64,000 bases of DNA from contig NC_053120.1 in the NCBI RefSeq assembly GCF_010015445.1, forward strand, positions 3,274,666 to 3,338,665, given 5' to 3'. Shown here piece after piece: positions 20,971 through 33,469 of this stretch; position 1 is the stretch's first letter, and every line of letters begins with the position of its first letter. The stretch comes from Perca fluviatilis. Lineage: Eukaryota; Chordata; Actinopteri; Perciformes; Percidae. The notes under the pieces are model-generated. The model searched no databases, had not been told where the DNA came from, and saw nothing but the letters and a program-made list of their open reading frames with translations. The translations under genes and the position numbers were made by a program.

Positions 20971-22190
20971 AACTGAAATGGAAAGGAAATGCGTTGTCTG
21001 ACTTTTTGTTAGAATTTTAGGGTGACCAGATGGAAAAGAAGAAGAAATGGGACAAAAAAGCATGTCAAAAGATGCTCGTTGTTGGAAACTAAACAATGTA
21101 AAGTTGCAGCTTTTATGTAACAAGGATGGAGATGTTTTGTTTGCCTCCCCTCACATCCTCTCTCACATCAAACAATAATTATAGGTATTAGGGATGGATA
21201 TTGCCTCTGATTTCCTGAAATATTTGATTCTGTTTCACAAATTCAATGTTTATTTTGGATATTTACAGTTGCAAGACTAATTTAGCTTGGATATGAAAGA
21301 GATGATACAGTTGTACAGGGTTCCCTCTAACCTTCTGCATAGAGAGAGGGCGCATTGCGTCATACTCTTAAAGCCACGTCCACCGGAGGGGAAAACTTCT
21401 CTCCGCTTCTATCTGTAATTTAAGCTAACACACATATAACACACATATAACGTCAGACATATTGTTATGTTGGTGTGATGACGCTGTGGGATCCTACAGT
21501 CTTCCCATTCTCTCTGCTGATTCCTCACATCTGGATCCACTTTTTTCTTCATAAAAGCTCAGTTTTTCGGGTCGGCAGCTTATCAAAAATTAAGTTCTGG
21601 GTTATTTACCCTTTTGGTAGTGAGTATCACCAACCAGCAGCTTTTAGGGAATGTTTCTGTTGTTTTTTAGCAAAGGGAATAAAAAGGAGGAAAACTTCAC
21701 ACAAAACAAGTCAATGGAGAGCAGAGAGATGTTTTCCCCTGTGGTGCGGGCGGGACTAGTGGTGTATTTCCGCTTATGTACATTTGCAGTGTAACATGTA
21801 GAATTATTTACAATAAGCTGGTTTATCTTTTATAGTGTGTATGTTTTATATTGTGCATGTGTGTACAGTTGTAAGTTGTGTTTTTTTAATAAAGCTGATG
21901 GAAAAATAGGTCAACAGCCCCATCAAGTGACGGAGAGGGAAAACTGCAAGCTGCAAAACTGCAAACCAAAGACAAACTAATGAACTGATCAAATAAAAAT
22001 ACACAGAAGAAATCAAGATGTTTACATGTGAGGGAACATGTGAAGACTCAATTATTCATCCTCTCTCAGTGGCAACCGGGAGGCTGTGGCAGGTCTTACA
22101 TATCTGGTGAGGCATGGTCAGCATCCTGTCCCGGGGGGCTAAGCTAGCTGGGGGCTAGGATTATTTGGGCTGGGAGGCCAAGGTCCAGGG
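20971..22190. other. No gene recognised
   Basis: The ORF at 21475-21759 shows no familiar motif and no splice support. The composition suggests old repeat sequence. Confidence 0.4.
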
Positions 22191-22195
22191 TTGCT

Positions 22196-22256
22196 GAGGA
22201 GGAGGAGGAGGAGGAGGAGGAGGAGGAGGAGGAGGAGGAGGAGGAGGAGGAGGAGG
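22196..22256. repeat. (GGA)n microsatellite
   Basis: About 20 uninterrupted GGA units. The poly-Leu ORF on the other strand is a by-product. Confidence 0.97.
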
Positions 22257-22324
22257 GTGCCTGGGAGAAGAAAAGGCTGCATGAGAGGCCCTCTCATTAT
22301 TACAGTCCCTTGCATAATGACCTG

Positions 22325-22953
22325 GGGTCCCATTTATAAACGTGGCGTACGCTCAAAACGGGGCTGAGAATGGGCGTGCGCCACTTCCCACGCAAAGGTT
22401 GTGATTTATAAAAAACAAACAAAGAATGTGCGGTCCTCCACGCAAACTCTGACCCATGCGTATGCACATTTTGGAGACAAAATAGGAATTGGCGACGCAG
22501 ATGTTGAGGTGGTGAACTGAAGTCAGACTGCAGAAAGTACATGTGGGGATAACGATTACTCGTAATATTTTCAAGTATTGATGCGTGACGCACATTATTT
22601 CACTCCATATCATCCACATTATCATGAAGATTAAATCCAGTGTTATTTGCGATTGTAATGAGTGATAATTTTTTAGCTTTTTCTCCGCCAGTCATCATGA
22701 TTCGGTGTAACAACTGCCAGGGTCATTCATATACTGATAAGCATTCATGAGGTGCTTTACATTGACTATTTATGGTTAAAAATGGGCGTGTACAGGGAGG
22801 GATAAGAGGCTGATCCCTGTATGCACACTTGTGGGTAATCTGTGATTTATAAAGGGAACAATGCTTACAGATGTGCATACGCGCCATTTCTGGCTTTTGG
22901 GCGTACGCACACTTATAGTAAGGATCCTACGCACAGTTTTATAAATGAGACCC
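22325..22953. mobile_element. Harbinger-like MITE, 629 bp, with 3 bp CTG direct repeats
   Basis: The left end is GGGTCCCATTTATAAACGTG and the right end GTTTTATAAATGAGACCC. Subterminal GCGTACGC/TACGCAC motifs occur near both ends. CTG flanks both sides (22322-22324 and 22954-22956), matching the 3 bp target duplication of PIF/Harbinger elements. No ORF of note. Confidence 0.75.
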
Positions 22954-23049
22954 CTGCTTTTTACATTGATGTTCAAAAAGGTATGAGATTCTACAGCCAA
23001 AATATCATGATGTCATCCACCCACTCCCTCCCTGCACACAGGCTGCTCC

Positions 23050-23469
<420 letters not shown>

Positions 23470-23698
23470 AATGGCATCAGATGGGTTGGACCAGTTTGAG
23501 TCTGCAGAGAAACTCTTCAAATCTGCTCCAGAATCAGACGCTGGTCCCACTCATCCATCCTCAAAGTCAAACATTCTTCTTCTCAACATTCACTCTTTCT
23601 TCTGGAAATATTCAAACTTTTCTTTCAAACATCTCATAATATTTCAACTTATTTTTCTCAACATTTTCTAACTTGACTTTTAGACCTACCTGCTATTA

Positions 23699-24161
23699 CA
23701 GTTTTTTCCAACTGCTTACACACATTTTCAAAACTATGTCTCCTTTTTTCAAAACTCTACAAAAAAAATTCTAAAACTGCACACACAAAATGCAAAATGC
23801 CTCACATCTCCAAAATGAAACACTGCATTCAAAATACCATAAACACATCTCAAAATGAAGCATTTGCATCAAATGGCAAACACTTTTTTCATAATAGTAC
23901 ATTTTTGGATATACCATGTACACACTGTTGTTCTAAATCTAAATCTCTTTTGTCGTTCATAGGCTATATCTACATTTACAATGTTCTAGAGAGAAAGTCA
24001 TCTGCTGAGAGGGGTTGAAAAGTGCATCTGTAAAAAACAATCTAATGTTACAGTAAAACAGAAAATATTGATTGGGCAAAACATTACGTTTGTAAGAGTA
24101 GCTCAGTGTTACAAACATATGTAAACCAAAGGTATCATTTTTAGAATAAAGAATATGTGTA

Positions 24162-24205
<44 letters not shown>

Positions 24206-25606
24206 GTGAGTGTTTGTGCCTGCTTGTGTGTCGGGGCGGGGGTGTGTGTGTGTCGGGGCGGGGGGGAATTGTATGCACTTTGTGCAAAACGAAGTCTGAT
24301 TGATTTGTAATGCTGAAATAGTCATTAGATAGTTGCATGCAGTATGGATGCTACTGTAAAGCTACTCAAGATGGGCTTCTCTCATTGGTCAATCTGTGGT
24401 TGATCACATGATGAATAAGTGTGGCCCTGATCTCATCAGAGATGGCTCTCCTTCTTCCTCTTCTTTCCTCCTCCTCCTCCTGTCTCTCCCTCCTCCTCCT
24501 CCTCCTGTCTCTCCCTCTTCCACTTGCTCTGTCTATTTTTGGCATCCATTGTTCAAAACAGGTAATCTGACCTTTGACCTGTGTATAGGCCTATACTAAA
24601 GCAATGATTGGTTAGTGTTCAGTTATGACATAATGTGTTTGCAAACGTGAGGACTGTATGTGTGTGCCCTGGTAAATAAGTGTAGCATTTTGATTGGTTG
24701 TGTTTAGAAAAATTCCCAGGTAGGGAATGAGTCCTTACCCCAAGTGAAGGAGTTCAAGTACCTTGGGGTTTTGTTCGCGAGTGAGGGGACAATGGAGCGG
24801 GAGATTGGTCGGAGATTCGGCGCAGCGGGTGCGGTATTACATTCAATCTATCGCACCGTTGTGACGAAAAGAGAGCTGAGCCAGAAGGCAAAGCTCTCGA
24901 TCTACCGGTCAGTTTTCGTTCCTACCCTCACCTATGGTCATGAAGGCTGGGTCATGACCGCAAAGAACGAGATCCAGGGTGCAAGCGGCCAAATGGGTTT
25001 CCTCAGGAGGGTGGCTGGCGCGTCTCCCTTAGAGATAGGGTGAGAAGCTCAGTCATCCGTGAGGAGCTCGGAGTAGAGCGCGCTGCTCCTGCGTCGAAAG
25101 GAGCCAGTTGAGGTGGTTCGGGCATCTGGTGAGGATGCCCCTGGGGCGCCTCCCTGGGGAGGTGTTCCAGGCACGTCCAGCTGGGAGGAGGCCTCGGGGA
25201 AGACCCAGGACTAGGTGGAGGGATTATATCTCCAACCTGGCCTGGGAACGCCTCGGGATCCCCCAGTCGGAGCTGGTTAATGTTGCTCGGGAAAGGGAAG
25301 TTTGGGGTCCCACTGCTGGAGCTGCTCCCCCCGCGACCCGACACCGGATAAGCGGACGAAGATGGATGGATGGATGGATGGTTTAGAAAAGGAAAGCAAG
25401 TCACTTCCTGTTAGATTTTTCTGTCTTAGGTAGAGAATTGTGTGTAATGTTTTGAAAAAGTGTTTTATGTAATTGAAAGCTGAGTGAAAGGCTGAGAAAT
25501 AGTTTATGGTTTTGGAGATTTGCTGGGTAGTTTATCACTCTGAGTGAGAGGTTTCAAAAATTGTGTGACATGAAAAGATTTTGTGTGTAAGCAGCTGGAA
25601 AAACTG
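23699..25606. mobile_element. Tc1/mariner-type non-autonomous element with about 30 bp TIRs
   Basis: CAGTTTTTTCCAACTGCTTA + CACACA at the left matches, inverted, the right end TGTGTGTAAGCAGCTGGAAA + AACTG. TA lies on both sides. The left end resembles the end at 59903 (CAGTTTTTCTCAATTGCTTA), so both belong to one family. A LINE 3' fragment (24735-25385) is nested inside, and a (GT)n tract lies at 24152-24205. Confidence 0.7.
24735..25385 (+). mobile_element. LINE ORF C-terminal fragment with (GATG)n tail
   Basis: Reads VKEFKYLGVLFASEGTMERE, then KAKLSIYRSVFVPTLTYGHE, and after a frame change MRWFGHLVRMPLGRLPGEVF and RPRTRWRDYISNLAWERLG. These are the conserved post-palm and C-terminal blocks of a common fish non-LTR element. 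It ends in GATGGATGGATGG. At least two frameshifts. The clade (RTE-X/Expander-like) is tentative. Confidence 0.8.
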
Positions 25607-26326
25607 TAAGACAATAAATCCATTCTCGTGCACAGTTAAACTCTGTGAACAGATTCAGATGAAGTTATGAAGTATAACTTTTCATAACAGCACAAGGGGG
25701 CGGGACTAACGCGCCCATCAAGCTGTGTTTACATTTCAGCTTCTCACCCTTAGCTTAGGGCTAAAGGAGCTGTTTCTGCAGGGAAAAAGTCAGAATTTTT
25801 CAAGTAAAATTAGCAAAATATTTCAAGAAAAAAAAGCCCAGTAAAGTAGAACATTTTAAAGAAAATCAGTCGTATTATTTCAAGAAGAAAAGTGGAGTGT
25901 GTGTGTGTGTTAGTTTATGACAAAAGGCATTAAGTGTATTTTTTGGCAAAATGTAGGTTATCTTTAAATTGATATGCTTGCTTGTGTCTGTGTGTGTGTA
26001 TGTGAGGGTTTAAAAAAAAAGCAGAAAACTGGTCTTGTCCATGTCCCGTTAAAAAATAAGAGTAAACGATGGACCTCATTCACCAATATCTTTCTAAGTT
26101 TTCTCTTAAATATATGTTCTTAAGAAAGTTTCTAAGAAAAGTCTACGTCGGATTCATGACGTGTTCTTAAACAGCAGAATTGTTCGCACCTGTGTTCTTA
26201 GGATTGATGAATCCCACGTCTTCATAACTGAAAGCGCGTGCCAGTTGTTACTAATTAGCATAAGAAAACGCCCCGCAAATTCCCATATAAGGAAATGACA
26301 CTTCCTGTGCACCCCTGTGAGACTAA
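25607..26326. other. No gene; partial transposon end at 26071
   Basis: GGACCTCATTCACCAATATC at 26071 looks like the end of another fish DNA transposon, but no partner end was seen. The rest is unassigned. Confidence 0.35.
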
Positions 26327-26929
26327 CCCTGCGTTCATGCCACCTGGGAATAACAGGCACCGCCCCCCTAGTTACGTTGTTTTTCCGACTGGCAGCGTTC
26401 ACATGGTCGGGATGAGTGTTCTTCTTCATCTGTTATATTGGCGTTTGGCATAACAACTTTTTGCATGACTGCCACCAACGGTTGGCCGTAGCCGAGAGCA
26501 TCAGGTGGTGAAAACATCGAGGCCACAATAACAAAAGATTCTCTGCTGTTTTCTTATGCGAGCATCCAAACAGCACATGGACAGGTGTTTGTTTGTGTTA
26601 TCTGCAGGGCAACCAACGGGAAAAGACATGGATAATGTGTTTTTTTTTATACATAGGCCTATTTATGAATAATATGAAACATATTATGTCTCTGTATGTT
26701 TCTTTGAAGAGGCATTTGTCCACAATAAACAGTTTATTTTCATTAAAATATGTTCAGTGAACCAAAGTCGCCTCCATCAAACGTCAGTTGTCAACAACGC
26801 GTCACCAACTGGGGAACTCTGTTAGCAAAATCCATCCCGAGTTTCCCACCTCTTATTCCCACAGGACGTTACGTGAATGGTGACGTTTTCACTCGGAAAA
26901 ACGTTTTTCCGATGTCCATGAACGCAGGG
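26327..26929. mobile_element. Non-autonomous TIR element, about 600 bp
   Basis: CCCTGCGTTCATG at the left is matched by CATGAACGCAGGG at the right (13 bp TIR). Inside the ends, GGGAATAACAGG and CCTCTTATTCCCACAGG show that the inverted similarity extends further inward. No ORF. Confidence 0.7.
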
Positions 26930-27019
26930 GGAGATGGTTGTCAGAGTTGCGGTGGAGGAAGTACTGAATCTCAAGTAAAAGTACAAATAATAACAGACAT
27001 ATTTACTTTAGTAAAAGTA

Positions 27020-28511
27020 CAAACCTGATTCCAAAAAAGTTGGGACACTGTACAAATTTTTAGTAAAAAAGGAATGGAATAATTTACAAATCTCATAAAC
27101 TCATATTTCATTCACAATAAAATATAGATAACATCGAATGTTGAAAGTGAGACATTGTTTAATTGTCATGCCAAATATTGGCTCATTTTGGATGTCATGA
27201 GAGCTACACATTCCAAAAGAGTTGGGACAGGTAGCAATAAGAGGCCAGAAAAGTTAAATGTACAGATAAGGAACAGCTGGAGGACCAATTTGCAACTCAT
27301 TATGTCAATTGGCAATGTCAAAAAGAGCCTCTCAGAGTGGCAGTGTCTCTCAGAAGTCAAGATGGGCAGAGGATCACCAATTCCCCCAATGCTGCGTCGA
27401 ATAAAATAGTGGAGCAATATCAAAAAGGAGTTTCTCAGAGAAAAATTGCAAATAGTTTGAAGTTATCATCATCTACAATGCATAATATCATCCAAAGATT
27501 CAGAGAATCTGGAACAATCCTGTGTGTAAGGGTCAAGGCCGGAAAACCATACTGGATGCCCGTGATCTTCGGGCCCTCAGACGGCACTGCATCACATACA
27601 GGAATGATACTGTAATGGAAATCACAACATGGGCTCAGGAATACTTCCAGAAAACATTGTTGGTAAACACAATCCATCGTGCCATTCGCCGTTGCCGGCT
27701 AAAACTCTATAGGTCAAAAAAGAAGTCGTATCTAAACAGGATCCAGAAGCGCAGGCGTTTTCTCTGGGCCAAGGATCATTTAAAATGGACTGTGGCAAAG
27801 TGGAAAAGTGTTCTGTGGTCAGACGAATCAAAATTTGAAGTTCATTTTGGAAAACTGGGACGCCATGTCATCCGGACTAAAGAGGACAAGGACAACCCAA
27901 GTTGTTATCAGCACTCAGTTCAGAAGCCTGCATCTCTGATGGTATGGGGTTGCATGAGTGCGTGTGGCATGGGCAGCCTACACATCTGGAAAAATAAGGC
28001 ACCAAAAAATATAACAGTTATATCCAAGTTCTAGAACAACATATGCTCCCATCCAGACGTCGTCTCTTTCAGGGAAGACCTTGCATTTTCCAACATGACA
28101 ATGCCAGACCACATACTGCATCAATCACAATGTCATGGCTCCATAGAAGAAGGATCCGGGTACTGAAATGGCCAGCCTGCAGTCCAGATCTTTCACCCAT
28201 AGAAAACATTTGGTGCATCATAAAGAGGAAGGTGCGACAAAGAAGACCTAAGACAGTTGAGCAACTAGAAGCCTGTATTAGACAAGAATGGGACAACATT
28301 CCTATTCATAAACTTGAGCAACTTGTCTCCTTAGTCCCCAGATGTTTGCAGTCTGTTATAAAAAGAAGAGGGGATGCCACACAGTGGTAAACATGGTCTT
28401 ATCCCAACTTTTTTGAGATGTGTTGATGCCATGAAATTTAAAATCAACTTATTTTTCCCTTAAAGTGATATATTTTCTCAGTTTAAACATTTGATATGTC
28501 ATCTAGGTTTG
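27020..28511 (+). mobile_element. Tc1-like transposon, full length, inserted at TA
   Basis: CAAACCTGATTCCAAAAAAG at 27020 and ...CTAGGTTTG at 28511 are short inverted ends flanked by TA (27018-27019 and 28512-28513). The element is about 1.49 kb, the usual Tc1 size. It encodes the broken transposase at 27362-28390. AAAAAGTTGGGACACTGTAC and TCCCAACTTTTTTGAGATGT are further subterminal inverted matches. Confidence 0.85.
27362..28390 (+). pseudogene. Tc1-like transposase, frameshifted (DD34E)
   Basis: Cut-and-paste transposase of the Tc1/mariner superfamily. The frames overlap. An N-terminal helix-turn-helix stretch (NKIVEQYQKGVSQRKIANSL) is followed by the segment with the first catalytic Asp (SVLWSDESKFEVHFG). 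A further frame carries the second Asp (CIFQHDNARPHTA) and the Glu (CSPDLSPIENIWCIIK). Exactly 34 residues separate the second Asp and the Glu, so the triad is DD34E. The first frame ends within 16 codons of the ATG at 27362, and another break lies near 28030. At least two frameshifts therefore separate this copy from an active one. Confidence 0.85.
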
Positions 28512-29980
28512 TATAAGGTGTCCACTACCACAAACAAGGCCTGACTTTTAAAAGAAGTTCCTATCCTAACCAGCATAAAACGGAAATGTGTTGTTAGAAT
28601 CGGAATGCGTTTGCTTTTATTCATGGATGTATTTTAAGATGGTTTTATTTTCTTTAACCATGCAAGTAAGCAAATAAAGTGTGTGAAGCAGCGGACATGG
28701 GAAGATGTGAAGAGGTCCAGCCAAATAATTTAATAAGATATGAACGCGTCTTACGCAGCCTGGCAGAGGAGTAAACAACGCTGTAGAGAGAAACAGATGG
28801 CAACTATCGTTTAAAAACGGGAATAATAAAAAACAAACATTTTCATTTTCACTGCGCCCGGGCTCTGGAGCTCCGGAGCCGGCTTGTATCGGCGGAGCCC
28901 CATATATACAGTATCTATGGCAACCAAACTTCACTTGAGAGACAAACGTGTGACGGTCAGGAAGATGTTTTGGCGGGGGGGGGACTGATCAGAAAATGTA
29001 ACGGAACGTTGTAGAAATGTAGGCTAGTGCTAGGCTAGATTCGGCAGCATTCATTTGCGGCAAATCATTGTGGCTTGATGGTGTAGCACTAGTAGTATGG
29101 ATGTTCATATTGAATCCTTTATTTTCATTCCAGAAGCCATATTTGAGCACACACACATATACATGTAGATTCCTTTAAATGCTAAGGGGAAGAATAAAAA
29201 AGAGAAACTGGATCTGTGAAGTTTATCTTACTACTCAGTCAGAATCGTATTAACCTGGAGTCCCAGTCTCTGTCTCAATAATCATATATGTCATGTTTTA
29301 GGCCTATTGGCAGACATCCATTTAAAATGTAGCCAATGGCATAAAAAGAGTCCACTGAAGTTTCTCAGCTACCACTCTAGTTAGATTTGTGTGGTCCAGG
29401 CAGCTTTTCATAAAAAATGGTATTCATTCGCAAGGCTACTTTTACTTTTATACTTCAAGTAAATTTCTAAGCCTGTACTTTGTTACTTTTACTTGAGTAA
29501 GGAAATTAAATCAGTAAGTGAAGTGAGTACTTTTGCCATCTCTGGTGACAAGTTAGAAAATAGTATTAAGTGAATACATCAAGTCTGTGTTGCTACTCCA
29601 TGGATAAAAGTATAAAAAAGTTGCACTAGGTTTTAACTGTCTAACCAAATGTATATGCAGAACTTAGTGTTGCGATCTAATTAGTCTTGGTGACCCTGAC
29701 CCTACTGCGTTGTGCCTATTTTTTTCATTCGTTGCTTCCTCGTATCTCTCTCTCTCGTTTTCCCTCGCCAGCCTTGAGTATTGGCACGCCTCAAAGGACG
29801 TTGAATGTTTAGCAGGTGAAAAGCAGATCAAAGGTGCAGCGGGGGGGACAAATATGCCATACTGTAGTTTATTCTGCTCACTGGGTGTGATGTAGGACAT
29901 ATCTTTGCTGGTGTGTAATTTATGGCATTTCCGTTTCAAGTTAAGATGCCATTTGTTGTTCCCTGCTTTGTCAATTAAAT
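28512..29980. other. Inner right part of the hAT-like element and flank; no gene
   Basis: No exon was recognised. The GC-rich patch at 28855-28905 (GCCCGGGCTCTGGAGCTCCG) is probably part of the repeat. Confidence 0.4.
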
Positions 29981-30017
29981 AAATAACTGTCAATTAAATG
30001 GGCGTCAAGGAAGTCAG

Positions 30018-30050
<33 letters not shown>

Positions 30051-30330
30051 TCCACAGTTGTATCTGTATTGTAAACGAATGCATGTAAAGATGACAGTTT
30101 GAACTCTCAAGCAACATTCTTCTTGATGTGGCAGACTTTGCAGTATGCTGTTGTTTGGTATAAATCTATTTAAGTTCCACTGGAACCACACCTACTGTAT
30201 ATGTAAGCATAGGTGAGCTGAAGGTGTTTTAGGATACACAGATGATTTTGTCATGCTCTGATATTGTTGTCAATTAAAACAAAACTAAACTCTACAATCA
30301 GCTCACCAATGCTTACATATTGGTGTGGTT

Positions 30331-31073
30331 TAAGGCATGGATACCTTACCCGAGTCCGACGAGAGCCGACGGGCCGGGCCGGGTTCGGACAGATATTTAG
30401 AAAGGATGTTTGGGTTCGGGTCGGTCTCGGTCACATCAGCGCGATAAGGCATTTGTTGTAAAATGGTGCTGCAGCCCCTTTAAGAGAGCTCAGTGTGTGT
30501 GTGTGTGTGTGTGTGTGTAAAGTGGGCAGAAGAGAGACAGAGAAAGAGGAAGCAGACTTGTAGATGCGACCGAAGCAGAGTTGGTGGAGTAAGTTTAAGT
30601 TTTGCACCCAGTGTGTGCGGTGTCCGATATGAAGCCCAGACTGAAAGCCACGCTGATTCATCTGCTCACCAGAAACGGGATTTGAACCCCGACGTTATTC
30701 ATTTTATAACGTCGGCCTGGAGGTAACCATTCTCCCCTGGTTTTCTGACCTCGGTCGGAAACGAAGCGATCAGGAAAGGTTAACACATTGAACATTTTAA
30801 CAGCTTAATGTGCGCTTGTTGCCCCGTGTGCGCTGATGCGCTCATCTGTTGACATTTCCAAATGCCTTCCTACAGTTGTTTAATAAAAGCAGGCTTTCCA
30901 CACAGAAACATAGCCTACATGTGTCATTAGTATGAGAAAAAAATTAGATTTTAACTGTGTCGGGCTCGGACACAAATTTCTTAATGCCTGTCGGGCTCGG
31001 GCCGGGTTCGGTCACGGCTCTGTTGGACGCGGGCCGGGCTCGGACAGAAAAATTCGGCCCGATCCGGACTCTA
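30331..31073. mobile_element. hAT-like insertion with 8 bp TSD, absent from paralogous copy
   Basis: 743 bp bounded by TAAGGCATGGATACC and ...GATCCGGACTCTA and rich in CGGGCCGGGTTCGG motifs. The direct repeat GTGTGGTT (30323-30330 and 31074-31081) flanks it. Copy B has a single GTGTGGTT at 43361-43368 with no insert, which proves the insertion and its exact ends. An 8 bp duplication fits the hAT superfamily. The (TG)n tract at 30491-30520 lies inside. Confidence 0.88.
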
Positions 31074-31246
31074 GTGTGGTTCCAGTGGCCTTAAATAGAT
31101 TTTTATCAAATAACAGCATACTGCAAGGTCACATTACCTTACCCAATGTGACAATGTTTTGGTCAATTATGGTGATTGTGAAGTCTTCGGTATGGAACAA
31201 GCACAACTACCTTCATCTACTCCATTGTTTTATACAACTAAAGTTA

Positions 31247-31552
31247 TGGGGTGGCAGTAGCTCAGTCTGTAGGGACTTGGGTTGGGAACTGGAGGGTCAC
31301 TAGTTCAAATCCCAGTATGGACCAAAGTACAGTGTGGATTGGTAGCTGAAGAGATGCCAGTTCACCTCCTTGAGCAAGGCACCGTACCCCCCCAACCGCT
31401 CAGGATGCTGGTCCAGCACTGGCAGCCCACTCACTCTGACATCTCTCCATTTGTGCATGAATAGGTCCTGAGCATGTGCTGTATTTCAGGCCTATGTGTA
31501 GTGTTGTAATTTCCCCACTGGGGATCAATAAACAGTATAAATTAAATAAAAT
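31247..31552 (+). mobile_element. tRNA-derived SINE
   Basis: GGGGTGGCAGTAGCTCAGTC holds a tRNA-like A box (TAGCTCAGTCTGTAGG, 31257-31272). AGTTCAAATCC (31302-31312) is a B box. CCTTGAGCAAGGCACCGTAC follows. The LINE-related tail is CCCCACTGGGGATCAATAAA. Copy B of the duplication lacks it (43530 region), confirming insertion. Confidence 0.88.
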
Positions 31553-31701
31553 GAATTTGCAACAAAAGTATGGCTGATGTTTTGTAACCAAGATGAAGCA
31601 GGGGGATGTCTAATTTCATAGACACAATCTACATTTACATTTGCACTGCCCACTCAGCAATAAACCTGATGATTAGAGAAGACTACAGGCAAACTCTCTC
31701 T

Positions 31702-32136
31702 CTAATGTAGCTCAGCGTAAATTCTTTTAGGAAGACCTAACTTTTTATCTATGCCCTGTTCTAAGTCAATCAGCTGTTGTAGGCGTTCACTTTCCCGTAA
31801 ACCAATCAGACTCTGACTCGAATTCCAAGGGCCAATCACAGCGTTACAACCCCGCTCTAAATCTGTTCTCTCCCTGTGCTATCATCTGTCGTTTCAGGCA
31901 AAGCGTCCATCCCTCCACCTCCCCTTCCACATCCAGTCTTTGTCTTCTCCAGCTGACCATTCTGGTGCCTACTTTGGCTGGTCCAAATTTCCATCAGGGG
32001 GGTTATGATGGTTCTCTACCCCTATAAGAAAACTATTAGTATAAACTATGGAGTCTAATTGCCAAAGACACTGTACACTTTACTATGCTATGTACAATAA
32101 ACTTTGCATATCTGCAAACAAGTCTCTCCTGATTAA
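31702..32136. other. Sequence present in duplication copy A only
   Basis: Between CTCTCTCT and ATTGGTGCCTGACTCTCACT copy A has about 435 bp that copy B lacks. It contains AATAAACTTTGC near its end, suggesting a retroelement or solo-LTR-like insertion, but no TSD was seen. A deletion from copy B is equally possible. Confidence 0.4.
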
Positions 32137-32315
32137 ATTGGTGCCTGACTCTCACTGTTATTAAAGCTGCCACTTATTTTGCTCCACCACAGTTCATTTA
32201 CTCACACCACTTAGTAAGAATCATGACTAAGCAAGTTACCGTTATGTTACATTATTTCATTCAAACATTATAATGTGACTCACACTGGGATACAGCTGAT
32301 ACCGTATGTTTGCAG

Positions 32316-32432
32316 GTGTGTCTTCAACTCAACTCCAGAGGATCGAGGTCAAGACCAGGGGCAGCGCTGGTTGCTATGGTGACTGGGGCTCAGTAAGAGT
32401 GGAGGAGCGAGTGGCAGACAACATCTTTGACA
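32316..32432 (+). other. Possible isolated exon (unknown)
   Basis: TTTGCAG|GTGTGTC at the left and GACAG|GTCAAA at the right bracket an open frame: STQLQRIEVKTRGSAGCYGD then WGSVRVEERVADNIFDR. In copy B the same stretch (43757-43835) has lost the frame. No family recognised; may be chance. Confidence 0.2.
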
Positions 32433-33469
32433 GGTCAAAAAGTTATTCAATTGAAATTACACATCTGAAATTCCTTCTTTAATTCAATTACTGTGAGTCC
32501 AATCTGCTAAATATTGTTATCACCTGAGAGAAAAATCTCGAAGTCAAACACGTTGATGTGGTCTTTGGTTTCAGTTATATGTGACACAGAGCAGGTTAGA
32601 AAGATGGCACTGTCTGCCTCCTTCCAGAAATGTCTTGTCTTACTGTAGTTCGTAGAGCCAAATATATTCTGTATATTTATATAGATATATAATTATATTT
32701 ATCAAGTCAATTATATAGTAATCGCTACAGCGCTGTAATTTCATATTAACATGTCTGTCTGTTTTCCTACATTTTGACCTAAAATGATGTATGAAAAGTG
32801 AACATTGCGGTGGACAGAGCTGTTGAGATCATTTTCAGTGGATGATACAGCCCCTCCTCACTATAGGTGTGATCTCATACACTCAAGCTCTAAATATATT
32901 TATATATACAGTTCATCTTACAATGCAGTAGATGGCTCTGAAGTCAAGAAATGTTTGACGAATACATGTTGCTCCTGTGTCTTTGAATTCATAACTTAGT
33001 TTGAATCACTTTATTGCATCTGTTTTCCACACCTGATACAGAAAGATAACCAACATAGAACAACAAAACCCAAATAATCTGGGAAACTCATAGTATTTTA
33101 TTGAGTCATCATTTAATTTTTATCAACTTATTCATTTTGGTAGTGTGTATTTACATTTAGACACACAGCATATACATGTATGAAATATGCAACATATGTA
33201 TCATAATGTGACAAATCCAATCATGCAATGGTTAAATATAAACAAATAAGAACACACCCATACAATATAGTGAGATACCGTGAATTGTGTGTAGCGTTAC
33301 ACCCCTATGTTCGAAATACAGCAACAGCTTCGACAATGTCTCCTTTGTGTTAATTTGAATATGTATTGCCATCTTTTAGACAATGAAATTATTCCTGTCC
33401 ACAATTTTTAACTGCATATGCATACTTTTTTGAAGACCAATTAGATAGGTTTATTTTGTGGTGGCTCTG

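Larger units (their letters stand above)
26942..29544. mobile_element. hAT-like element split by a Tc1-like insertion
   Basis: The ends are CAGAG...GGAAGTACT (26942) and AGTACTTTTGCCATCTCTG (29526-29544). Both have subterminal 'AAGTAAAAGTA'/'TACTTTTACTT' repeats, a pattern common in fish hAT-type MITEs. A clear 8 bp target duplication was not seen. The Tc1-like element at 27020-28511 sits inside. Confidence 0.45.
29984..33000. repeat. Segmental duplication, copy A
   Basis: Starts at the TGTCAATTAAATGGGCGTCAAGG region. It matches copy B (43028-44402) in order: 29990-30330 with 43030-43368, 31074-31245 with 43361-43530, 31553-31700 with 43530-43682, and 32136-32940 with 43682-44390. Identity looks very high, above 90% over most blocks. 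Copy A is longer because of insertions at 30331-31073, 31247-31552 and about 31702-32135. It encodes no recognised gene. Confidence 0.88.

Noticed and set aside
21475..21759. 94-codon ORF as a small gene
   Set aside because: No recognisable domain, no splice or promoter signals, and surrounded by repeats.
31247..31320. tRNA gene
   Set aside because: A and B boxes are present but there is no cloverleaf; the segment is the head of a SINE with a LINE-type tail and is missing from the paralogous copy.
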